From Effrenium voratum (lineage: Eukaryota; Sar; Dinophyceae; Suessiales; Symbiodiniaceae), in contig CAUJNA010000458.1 of the NCBI GenBank assembly GCA_963377175.1, positions 832,033 to 896,032 of the forward strand: a stretch of DNA of 64,000 bases, read 5' to 3'. Positions 55,515 to 64,000 of this stretch are shown here, piece after piece (positions within the stretch are counted from its first letter, which is position 1; every line of letters begins with the position of its first letter). The position numbers were made by a program, and so were the translations under genes. The notes beneath the pieces were generated by a model. The model was not told the origin of the DNA and did not search any database. It was given only the letters and a program-made list of their open reading frames with translations.

Positions 55515-55745
55515 ATCAAAATATGTCTGGGACATGTATGTCATGTTACTAGAGGACGTGTATGTCATGTTAATATATGCGCAGAAGCCTCAGCATGTGT
55601 CAAGTGCATTCCCATATGTCTAGCATGTGTCCCTCATAGTTGTATGGCATTTCTATCCAGCTTCCGGTATACATGTTCAGTATAGAAGCAACATGGTTTA
55701 TCCTATCATACTGTCTAGCATGGTTCACGTACATATGTCTAATGG
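55515..55745. repeat. degenerate ATGTC-type repeat
   Basis: Variants of TATGTCATGTTA, ATATGTCTAGCATGTGTCC and TCTAGCATG recur irregularly. Non-coding. Flanking 55100-55900 shows no gene. Confidence 0.65.
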
Positions 55746-55993
55746 TTAGAGGCTTGGTTTGATGGCAGCTAGCATACCAGTGGTTTTGGCTGATTAATAT
55801 TTTCTTATATCAGAAGTCAAGCTACAAGTATCCACACAAACACAGCACAAGTCTCATGCGCACAATGATGAAAACCAGGCCCTTTCACAATGTAAACTGA
55901 TGTCAACGAACACAAATAAAGACAAAAGACAACATCCCTCACCAAAAGTGGTAAAACAGGCGGAACACCGAAAGGCTGAGTCTTGTTTTCAAG

Positions 55994-56145
55994 GGCCAAA
56001 GTTTCGGCTAAACACCCCAAAGCACCAGCTGAGGGGCCAAAAGAGATGGTCCAGCACCGAGCACGCGCCGCAGAAGCCCACCGCCAGCGGCCTGTCCGGG
56101 GTCAAAAGGCCAAAGGACAAAACATGCGCCCCAGACCTATGTCCG
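55994..56145 (+). CDS. plus-strand internal exon, unknown product
   Basis: The exon follows GTCTTGTTTTCAAG and ends at TCCG|GTGAGA, giving 50 codons with 1-nt phases at both ends. Basic Ala/Arg/Lys/His-rich sequence (EMVQHRARAAEAHRQRPVRG) with GC-rich third positions. The frame stays open and natural to a stop at 56289-56291, so a longer terminal exon is possible. No domain is recognised. Confidence 0.55.
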
Positions 56146-56799
56146 GTGAGAGTTTCCAGGGGGAAAGGGGCCCTCTTTTTGGGCCTCCAGACCTGTTTTT
56201 GGTGGATGCGGCTGGGGAAATGTTAAAACGGGCACTCGTTTTTGGTCGTTCCGCCATAATGCCCAAGACCCTCTCAAGGGCAAGCCCCTGAAACAAGAAG
56301 AGCAAGGCCACTGGAGGTCTGGGTATTTGGGGGGGTTCTCGAAATGGTGGACCTCCTTTGGGTGGAGTAAGGGAGCCAAAAGGAAACCAACCCTGTGGAG
56401 AAACCCCTATCTAACACCTGTCAGATGGGGGAACCACCCAAAACGAGTAAAGGACCTTCACGGGCTTCTCATTCTGCCCCCCCTTTCCCCGATCCAAAAG
56501 ATCGAAGAAGGCTTAAGGACATGACACCACGTTTTGACTTTGACCCCTAGAAATCCTCAATCAATGGGCCTAAGAGGTGCAACCCAAGACAAGACCGGCT
56601 AAGGCTAAGGCCAAGCAAGATCTGGGGGTGTGTCGCTTGGGATTGGCTTGTTGAGGACCCAAGAGGAAACCCAGCATCTTGGGGGGTCCCCTACTTCAAC
56701 GCATTTGCCTCAAATTAGGGTAAAGCTCTTTTTTTGGGCAGTTTCCCAGAGGTTTCCATGGTCTCCCTTAAAACCCAAAAAGGGTTCCGGAAGAACCAA

Positions 56800-56930
56800 C
56801 AAAAGCCAACGCCCTCCACCGGTAGCAACACGGGGTCCCGGCCACGGCGCGGGCCAAGTGTCATCGATCCACGAGCGCAAAGGTCGAACCTGGCGCGCGC
56901 ACGCTGCGCGTTTTTTTTGCTGTGGGGGGG
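56800..56930. CDS. coding-like island, strand unresolved
   Basis: GC-rich; plus GSRPRRGPSVIDPRAQRSNL and minus VRPLRSWIDDTWPAPWPGPR are both possible. Flanked by dispersed repeats. Confidence 0.3.
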
Positions 56931-56938
56931 GGGGGAAA

Positions 56939-57023
56939 TACGTACCCAAAACGGACCCTGCTAAATGGAACCCTGGCCTAAAACCTGAGGTCTCCTGATG
57001 GATTAATTTTGACCCATACCCAT
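56939..57023. repeat. dispersed repeat D2, copy 2
   Basis: Matches 24211-24295. A third, weaker relative (CATGGGTCAAAACCCCGTAC) may lie near 51000. Confidence 0.7.
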
Positions 57024-57266
57024 CCGTCCCAATCCTTTCTCCAGTTGGAAGAAAGACAGCTTGTGCGGTTGGTTAATTTTTGAAGGGAAGCCCTGCCCCC
57101 CAAAAAGGGGAAACCAGGCACTGGAGGTCCTGGTACTAAGGTCCTGGAAGTCCACTAAGGTGGGTCCTCAAAATTGCCCACTACATGATAAAAAGAACGT
57201 TTGAATGTGTTCTTCAAGTTGGGACTCTTTTGGTGATTGTGTAGTGAAACAACAGGACATGCACAT

Positions 57267-57467
57267 CCCATGACTACTACATTTGCTGACTCGGTTGGCA
57301 CCAGAACAAAGGTCCAAACCCATGTGCTGAGATCCCTGCAACGGTTTCGTAAGGTCTCAGCTTTGGGGGAACACCGGCTGACAAAGGCCTGGCCATCCTC
57401 AGGAAAGAAAAAACATGTCGCGGCACCGTCAAAGCAAACTCTGCTGTTGACAAAAGGCTATTGTTGA
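57267..57467 (+). CDS. possible ATG-started plus frame, unknown
   Basis: About 66 codons from ATG (MTTTFADSVGTRTKVQTHVL, then a Lys-rich part), natural but low GC3 and without splice support. Confidence 0.35.
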   Translation, partial: PMTTTFADSVGTRTKVQTHVLRSLQRFRKVSALGEHRLTKAWPSSGKKKHVAAPSKQTLLLTKGYC

Positions 57468-58184
57468 GGAGAATCATTCATCGACATGGGCCTTTTAGGG
57501 GAAATAGATGGACCTGATAGATGATTAAACCACCAGGTAAACCAGGGCCATCTATTTTTCTACCAAAACAACCAAAGAGGACACCTATGTTCATCGAGCT
57601 GCTCTGCAAAATCAGGTCTGGGTCCCTGGACCGTCAGGGCTTCGTTCCCCTTTGCACATCATCAAGAGAAAACTCTCCTAGCCTTGGCAGCTCAAAAGTG
57701 ATGTTTAAACTGACTACTATGTGTGCTTGTGCGCCAATAGAGAGGACCCAACAACTGTGGCTTTCCTTTTGGTTTCCCTTGATATCTAAGAAATGGTAGA
57801 CAACAAAGCAAACACATAAAACTTAAAATGCTATTAGGGTTGTGCTTTGGTAACGCCCTACCTAAGGACACCAAGCATTATTTGGGGGTACCCTACTTTT
57901 AAGACAACCAGGTATACGGACAACTCCAGGATTCTCAGTCGAATGCCCTTTTGGCTTCACGGCAAGTCCGGCTTCATGGCTGTTCAAATCGAAAAAACAC
58001 CAGCTGGGTGGTACCTAAAGCACTTAATGCAGAAAGGGTCGGCATTAAGTGGTCAGAAATGTTAAACACAAAACACTGTCAATTTAAGAAGACATTGAGG
58101 TTTCCGTGTCTTTTGACACATGCACACACACACACACATCCTCTGTTGGCTTCTGTCATAAAACCAACAAAACACAAGAACTAC

Positions 58185-58822
58185 CGAGTTGTTAGCCCCG
58201 GGCCCCATGCAAAACCGCGCCTTCGTTTTTGCGCCAGTGCCATCGTCTCCCCAGCGCAGCACGTAGTACCTGGCAGAAGCAACTTGACTCAGCCGCGTGG
58301 GCCGTTCATGCTCAAGAAACTCTGTCCCTGGAATTACAAATACTTTGCTCAAAGTTAACTTTTGGGAGCATTTTATGGGTTGTTTTCCCAGGGTTTGCTA
58401 AACATAAAAGTTGGGAGTTGAAGGAACAAGAGCTACACCCTTGAAACCTGTTTTGTTGAAAGCTTAAGAACATCGTGCAATTGGCAGGGGATCCCAAGTG
58501 TCGGTCTAATCTTGGTCAACGGCCAATCCCAAACCTGAAGATTTCAACATGTTCCATAACCTACACTGTCCTAACATGTCCAAATCAAACCCTACAAAAC
58601 GCAACCCAAAACACACCGACCCCTCCTTGGGAGAGAGGGCTTGGAGGGGGGGGGGTTCCCCAACTCTATGTTACTAGGTTTCCCCGCAAACGCAACAAGG
58701 GACCTGAAAACGGAGATCTCCAGGGGTCGCCCATGTTCCCAAATTTCACATGAGATATCTCGAATGTACACTTTGCGCCAGAGGCTCTGCTTCCCCCCTT
58801 CATTCAAGTCTACCATAGCGTA
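58185..58822 (-). CDS. two internal exons of a minus-strand gene, unknown product
   Basis: Exon 58704-58822 follows ACCAACAATTTTCTCCCAG and ends TTCAG|GTCCCT; 39 codons plus 2 nt (SLWRKVYIRDISCEIWEHGR). Exon 58185-58327 follows TTTGTAATTCCAG and ends AACTCG|GTAGTT; 47 codons (RLSQVASARYYVLRWGDDGT). Both acceptors are excellent. Phases (2 left over, 1 needed) do not join directly, so an unseen exon or another edge lies between. No domain is recognised. This is the best-supported coding sequence in the last 10 kb. Confidence 0.62.
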
Positions 58823-58912
58823 CTGGGAGAAAATTGTTGGTCCGAAAATCCGGGCACACGGCCAGATGTTGCTTTTCAAGGAAAAGGAACACCACAGGAA
58901 ACCGTCAAATTT

Positions 58913-59155
58913 CTAGCAACTTGAAGTTTGGTCATTGTTCAGAGGCCAAAGGAGCACTCCGGAGAAAGGGGCAAGCGACAAAAGGAGGGTGTTGCTCAAT
59001 GTTCGGGACAACATGCAGGTGGTTGGTTTTCTTCTGATTTCAAAACAATCCACATGGCCCCCCCCTTTTGAGACAGACCTGGTACTCCTTGCGAGTCGCG
59101 CAGAGCCGATGTGATCATGACCCGTACCCCTATCCAAAGTAAACCAAACAAACAT
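58913..59155 (-). CDS. possible minus-strand exon, unknown
   Basis: 80 codons open to TGA, with a hydrophobic end (TLLLSLAPFSGVLLWPLNND). The plus strand also reads SEAKGALRRKGQATKGG with a CAG|GTGGTT donor. Strand uncertain. Confidence 0.3.
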   Translation of the reverse strand: MFVWFTLDRGTGHDHIGSARLARSTRSVSKGGGHVDCFEIRRKPTTCMLSRTLSNTLLLSLAPFSGVLLWPLNNDQTSSC

Positions 59156-59294
59156 AGTTTGATTGTATGCTCAAATGCTGTTTCATGTCTAATCCACCCC
59201 AATAAATAGGATGATTCGAAATATGTTGGCGTTCACCCAACTCTTTCGTGGATCAGCCAACAAAAGTCCAAACTAATTGTGAGCCAACAAATGC

Positions 59295-59460
59295 ATGTTT
59301 GGTACAAAGTCCGGGGTTAAGGAAGGAAAGGGCCGCATCCAGCACCGAGTCACGGGACCCATCGGCCCGTGGACCCGTGGCGCACGAGCACCACAACGCT
59401 TTGCGATGTTCAGCACTCACGCACCATCTGGCGACGCCTTGGTGTTCAATGGGAGCTTCT
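59295..59460. CDS. coding-like island, strand unresolved
   Basis: Plus: VKEGKGRIQHRVTGPIGPWT onwards. Minus: VARWCVSAEHRKALWCSCAT onwards, continuing DSVLDAALSFLNPG. Both have GC-rich third positions. Minus would match the exons at 58.2-58.8 kb. Confidence 0.4.
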
Positions 59461-59964
59461 CAAAATGGTGGACACCCCTTTTGGTATTTCTACAAAGAGA
59501 AGCCAAACGGACACCCACTTGGTGGCAGTTTTTCCTGAGAAGCACCCACATGGTGTTCTAACAAATTGGAAAACTCCAGATGCTGCACACACACACACGA
59601 TTGTCCTTTGGTGCAGGTGATCGGCACCGTTTATGACAACCCGTTTAACTTCCTGACCTTTGGCTGGTTGCTTGACAGGCTGATGCTGACCCGGTGAGTC
59701 GAATCACTGTTTGAACGTTTTGGCCCTGGAGTAAAGTGATGAGTAAGGAAACCTGGGAAGAAACGGAAAGTGCAAAGGTTGAAATTAAACAACGACAAGA
59801 AGGAAACTAAGCAAAACCTATTCCCCATGTGAGGCGGAAAAAATATATAAACATGTATATATATATATATGGTACCCCCCCAGTGCCCAGGTGTCGTTGC
59901 ATCATGTATCAAAACCATTCAAATTTACAGTGTATTTTGATTGAACTCATGCAAGGCCATTTTG

Positions 59965-60062
59965 TGGACCAAAAACAAAAAAACCAAAAAAACAACCCTA
60001 GCCCCCACCATGGCTGGGATTCTTTGGTGATATTGTTTTTTGGTTTTTTGGTTTTCGGTCCA
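59965..60062. other. long hairpin with ~30-bp arms
   Basis: The arm 59965-59995 (TGGACCAAAAACAAAAAAAC...) is the inverse of 60033-60062 (...GGTTTTTTGGTTTTCGGTCCA end), with about three mismatches and a 37-nt loop. A second small inverted repeat, AAATGTTGCG/CGCAACATTT, follows at 60066-60075 and 60095-60104. Confidence 0.85.
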
Positions 60063-60104
60063 GGGAAATGTTGCGCAACAAATTCCACATGTTCCGCAAC
60101 ATTT

Positions 60105-60620
60105 GCGGAGCATGACAGGATATGCGAACCTTTGTGCAAGAAGGCATGTTCTGGGTGAGAGGATATGTGAATTTTCTGTAGAAAAGAGTATTGAGAAAGA
60201 CATGTTTTGTGTGAGAGATGATATGTGAGTCTTTGTGGAAGAGTCAGGGTTACAGTGATTCATAAAAGTACAGCAAAAGACAGTAAATATCATGTAAAAC
60301 CACCATTTATGCAAAAAAAAACTGCCCCAGCCATAGCCTGGCTGTATTCCACACAGGGTTCCCTTTCCTTGGGAACTCTTTCACATATGCTGCCTTTGTT
60401 TCATTGAAAGAAGAGATGTAAAAAGACATGTGTTGGGTGAGAGGATGTGTGAATTTTCTGTGGAAGAGTCTTTGAAAGAAACAAGGCATGGTTCGTGTGG
60501 GAAGATATGTGAGTTATCTGTGGAAGAGCCTTTGAAAGAAGGCATGGTTTGTGTGGGAAGATATGTGAATTGAATTTTGTGTGGAAGAGCCATTGAAAAA
60601 GGGCATAGGTCACGTCCAAG
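60105..60620. repeat. degenerate tandem repeat, ~57-bp unit
   Basis: Units contain GGCATG(G)TTTGTGTGGGAAG, ATATGTGAATTTTCTGTGG and AAGAGTCTTTGAAAGAAG. About two units lie at 60115-60245 and four at 60405-60610, with unrelated DNA between. Minus frames across it repeat (S/T)ENSHILSP and are artefacts. Confidence 0.85.
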
Positions 60621-60773
60621 GCGTCTTTCTTCAATGAGGCAAACCTCCTTCCTCTGGTCTCCCAGTGTGCAGATCTGAGCTATTCTTCCTGCCTGCTTCC
60701 GCGGTCAAAGCACATCTGAACCAAGCCCAAACCTGGGTACCTCGGAGGGGGGGGGTAGCATATATATATATAT

Positions 60774-60959
60774 ATGTATGCTTTTGCTGCAGCTTCAGTG
60801 ATGCCTCAGCAAGGCTTTTCCCATGACAACTCCTACTTCCCACTTCCCACAGCCTTGTGCTCACCTGGGGGGGAAACGACAAAAAACGGCCCGTCGCCCT
60901 GGGATCTTCTTTTTGCCCCCATGGAAAAAGCTGAGCTTCTGGCATCGTTTCCCAAATAG
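60774..60959. CDS. coding-like frame, strand unresolved
   Basis: Plus 60774-60959 (MPQQGFSHDNSYFPLPTALC... ending FPK) and minus 60800-60945 (ATG start, MPEAQLFPWGQKEDPRATGR) are both natural. A TA repeat lies at 60760-60780. Weak. Confidence 0.3.
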
Positions 60960-61007
60960 GTAGAGATGAAAGGACGCAGCAAGGAGTATATAATCAAGAC
61001 TCCCTAA

Positions 61008-61319
61008 ATGTGGCTACAGGATGTGTTGCTCAGCAGCTGGTTGCAATCAAATACAATTACTTTTGGTAGGAACAACGGACTCGCTGAAACGGTGTGGTTG
61101 AACATCAGTTTCTCTATTTCACTGTTTGCTGGTTTACGGTGTAATTACATGTCGGCGGCCCCTGCTTTGCGCAAGCAAAAGAAACAAAACAATCAGCCTG
61201 CCATGACAGCGGGCTTTCATCTTTTGCTGGACCCTGTGAAAGCCCGGAAGCAAAAAACCATTGCACAAATGTTGGGCAGGACCCCCGGAAGGGATAGAAC
61301 CTTCTTGGAAGTTCTATGA
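61008..61319 (+). CDS. plus-strand ATG frame, small basic protein, unknown
   Basis: 103 codons from ATG to TGA. The distal 57 residues from a second ATG (61151) are convincing and basic (MSAAPALRKQKKQNNQPAMT, then LLDPVKARKQKTIAQMLGRT). It may be one exon or an intronless small gene. No domain is recognised. Confidence 0.5.
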   Translation: MWLQDVLLSSWLQSNTITFGRNNGLAETVWLNISFSISLFAGLRCNYMSAAPALRKQKKQNNQPAMTAGFHLLLDPVKARKQKTIAQMLGRTPGRDRTFLEVL

Positions 61320-61513
61320 ATCATTTGAGTGGAAAGGGGCGCCCTAAGAATTCGCCCTAGACCCCTCGCAGGCGTGTCCCTATTTCAAGCTTGCCTACCC
61401 AAAATCGCCTAAAAAGGCGTGCCTGGGAAGAACATGATAGGACACGAGCACAGAATTCGCGGGCATTGTTCTCACCATGTCCAAAGTCTTTGGAAACAAC
61501 TTGTACGATGGAT

Positions 61514-61786
61514 CTACATCGTGATGATGAATGCCCGATGCCTCACAAAGCATTGTATGTTGCCTACGTAACTATTGGGAGTCCTGCCCAAAGGCATCAG
61601 AAAGGCACATGCGCTTGCAGGCGTGGAAGGCATGAGCATCATGCTGGACAACACCCTGTGGTTTCCAAGTCTGCCAACTTCAGTCCTTTCTTCAAATGGT
61701 CTCTCTTCCAAACAGGATGCCCCAGCTGCAACCAATGAATCCCCAACACAAGCTGGCCCCGGCAGCGCTGCCAACACATCTCTCAT
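61514..61786 (-). CDS. minus-strand ATG frame, unknown
   Basis: 90 codons from ATG (MRDVLAALPGPACVGDSLVA, then SCLEERPFEERTEVGRLG), very rich in purine-first codons. The plus strand over the same bases also has natural frames (61575-61853), so the strand is not certain; minus scores better by codon pattern. Confidence 0.42.
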   Translation of the reverse strand: MRDVLAALPGPACVGDSLVAAGASCLEERPFEERTEVGRLGNHRVLSSMMLMPSTPASACAFLMPLGRTPNSYVGNIQCFVRHRAFIITM

Positions 61787-61836
61787 GAGTTACCCGGTCT
61801 ATCTGCTCGAATTATCTTGTCACAGGCGCATGGCAA

Positions 61837-62377
61837 ATGCGCACATGCTGTAGAGTATGCAGTGGCGAAGGTCTCACTGCAGTAGCCTACCCTGCTACCA
61901 ATGAGCATTGCATAACAGCAAGTGGATGGGAAAGGTCTCACCGCACTTTTCTCGCTGTAGCTCTGGCTCGTGATGGCACCCAGTTGAACGCCTCTTGCCA
62001 CTCACAAGCTGTCAGGGTCCACCAAGGTAGCCCCAAACAAGGTCCTTATTTTGGCCTACGGTGTTGCCTCAAAATCCCTTGGCACAAGGGCAACGAACCT
62101 CGAAGGGAAACGCTCCAGGGGCAGAGAGGGGGGAACGCTGCAGCATGTCAGCACAGAAAGAAGAATCAAGTCTGAGAGTCAATTCCAAGCATTCCCTTCA
62201 CAACATCTCGCTGGTCACCATCCCCCTGTTACCTCTGCTTGCCCTCATGGTCTGGCAAGAAGGATCTTTGCCACGAGACTGGGATTTGAGTCAGGCGCTC
62301 TTGTCTATGGACAACACACACAAATAAAAACATGCGTAGTGAATGCATATGAGCACATCTGTCTACGTGTATTGTAA
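61837..62377 (+). CDS. overlapping plus-strand coding-like frames, unknown
   Basis: 61837-62175 (GLTAVAYPATNEHCITASGW) and 62051-62377 (RRIKSESQFQAFPSQHLAGH) are both open and natural in different frames. One may be an exon and the frame may change at an unseen splice site. Low codon bias. Confidence 0.35.
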
Positions 62378-62695
62378 ATGCGTATTCACATTCAACATAC
62401 ACAACGCACGCCCAAAAAGGATACCACATCATGTGTCTGAGCATATCTGTACACAACATTGCAGTATGTGTGGTCGCCTTTTGGAATAAGTGGGCCCCTG
62501 AACATGTTTGGATTCCTGTTGGCTTCCTGCTTTAACTTCTATTTCAAACAAAGAATGTGTTTCAATGTTCGGAAACACACATGAGCACCGCCCAAACTCA
62601 TTGACTGTTGGTTCTACTAAAGTGGTGTCAATGCTGAATATAGGAGCTTCCACAACCGCAATCAAAGCAGGTAGGGGAACCTACTGAAACTGTGA

Positions 62696-63048
62696 ATGTT
62701 TTTGGGGCGCGGCTCACACGTTACGCTGCATCGCATCGTTCATCTAAACCAAGAGCGGAACTTCGACCGCGACCAGTCTAAGCTTTCTGCAGGGGAGGTT
62801 CGGATCCACCAAAGATCTGTCAAGTGTATCCCCACCAGGTGCCATGGAAAATCGATGGCACGAACAAGACTGAACCAAATGGAAACCGGTGGAAGGCATT
62901 TACTTCCAAGACAACACAACCGGAAGGACGCCTGTGATCCATTTCGGGTGCAAACGTGCCCGTTCAACATCACATCGCCAAACTCTGCCTTGTCACAAAG
63001 GTGATGTTTACCAAATTGGAGGTTGTGTGCGTTGCAACCGCTTTGCAA
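62696..63048. CDS. coding-like region, strand unresolved
   Basis: Plus 62696-63004 (NQERNFDRDQSKLSAGEVRI) and minus 62740-63048 (RLCCLGSKCLPPVSIWFSLV) are both open for over 100 codons and natural. Possibly a mobile-element fragment. Confidence 0.3.
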
Positions 63049-63190
63049 ATGCTGGGCACCAGGCAGGTGAGGCTAGCGAGTTCCGTTGGAGGTAGCAGAT
63101 AGCACACCCCCAGGGCCTGCGAATCGATTCCAAGGCAGACCCAATAAATCCAGCTACCTATACAGGTAACCAGGAACTCGAACTCTGGTT

Positions 63191-63480
63191 TTACCTGATG
63201 GTTGCCTTAGTGATTGGTTGCCTTTGTATAGGGGTAACTGGAATCCCTGTGAGACACCCAGGCCTTCGGTGGCTCTTCGATCTGACAGGGAATGCCGTCC
63301 AAATGAGCGCATCACTGGCGGAAGAGGAATCCAGATTATTTCGGGCGCGCAACTTGTTGACTTGGCCGGTCTGAAGACCATAATGTCGTAACCTGCCAAC
63401 GTTGGCATCCAAGATAAATCCATCACAAGAGTTTGCGGGGAAACCACACATCTTCCAATGAGGGCTTAAAGGGACAAACC
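63191..63480 (-). CDS. minus-strand coding-like frame, unknown
   Basis: The frame between a TA repeat (63540-63595) and a stop near 63191 is natural (DGFILDANVGRLRHYGLQTG, then ASDALIWTAFPVRSKSHRR). Splice sites not resolved. Unknown function. Confidence 0.42.
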
Positions 63481-64000
63481 TGGAGGAACAAAACTTGTGC
63501 AGGGAGTTCAACCCAAAGACAGATACATACCAGCTGTCATCTACGTATACATATATATATATTATAATATATATGTACATACATAATATACATATTCCCA
63601 GGACTCCAGCCCTCACTACGCTCATGCAGGCCACAAGGGCCAACCGAAGGTCGCAGGCACGTTGGCACGACCTCCTGTGGTCTGTACCAATTGCCTCAAT
63701 TCACGGGAAGCGAAGCAGCCAAAGTAGCAAGCCAATGCACCCCATCGCCGAAGGCAAAGGATCCAGAGGGAATTCTGTGCTCAAGCCAAGCATCATCTTT
63801 TCCGGCTTGAGATGATGGCCCAGTGCAACCAAATTGCTGAGTTGTCAAATGCCACTTCATCGTCCCCGCCTGCGTACAACTCTTCTGGGACTACCCTTAG
63901 ATTGCTTCCTGTCATAGCCAACTCAGCAGACAACTGAATAGATGACGCTTTGGATCAAAATCTTCATCTCCACTGGGATTTGTCCCCATCGGGCCCAACC

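Larger units (their letters stand above)
56150..58180. other. mostly non-coding with dispersed repeats
   Basis: Fragments of the type CTCGAAATGGTGGACCTCC (56337; also 59456), CCACTGGAGGTC (56309; 57125) and TTTGGTTTCCCTT are scattered here. Apart from the weak islands listed, I see no supported gene. Confidence 0.5.

Overview
This looks like nuclear DNA of a dinoflagellate, probably Symbiodiniaceae-like. The evidence is indirect. Coding sequence occurs as many short GC-rich exons (about 40-260 bp) in long introns. Acceptors are mostly pyrimidine tract + AG. Donors include GC and possibly GA forms as well as GT. Gene direction is strongly biased to the minus strand, and tandem, inverted and simple repeats are abundant. 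I found no operons, no bacterial signals, no CRISPR array and no spliced-leader relic. Gene models below were read by eye from exon composition, splice sites and reading-phase continuity, so exon edges are provisional.

Layout. 1-1160: CTG microsatellite, then the 3' end of a minus-strand gene (stop at 769). 1740-2460: an 11-bp GC-rich minisatellite. 2640-4200: nothing convincing. 4220-5540: a mosaic of a ~110-bp module and two tRNA-Ala-derived SINE-like copies. 5630-13290: a macrosatellite of 1.4-2.0 kb units, each with a GC-rich head carrying a long hairpin and an AT-rich AATCTTAAA-type body. 13450-26430: a large minus-strand gene of about 23 exons, product not recognised. 28.4 kb and 31.0-31.8 kb: further minus-strand exons. 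32.6-34.0 kb: a compact four-exon plus-strand gene for a small basic protein. 36.6-41.4 kb: a minus-strand gene that I recognise as a DUF3431-family (glycosyltransferase-like) protein. 43.6-49.3 kb: minus-strand exons that begin with a clear signal peptide; they could be the N-terminal half of the DUF3431 gene or a separate gene. 49.9-50.5 kb: the end of another minus gene. 51.2-52.1 kb: a plus-strand 3' gene end. 52.8 kb: a 131-bp GT microsatellite. 54.5-64 kb: scattered exon candidates on both strands, a long hairpin with tandem ~57-bp repeats near 60 kb, and TA-rich simple repeats.

The genes do not form a recognisable pathway. The best functional statement is that one secretory-pathway DUF3431 protein is encoded. 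Two MITE-like families with terminal inverted repeats and several other dispersed repeat pairs lie in introns and intergenic DNA. The macrosatellite, the tRNA-Ala SINE-like element and the DUF3431 gene deserve most attention.
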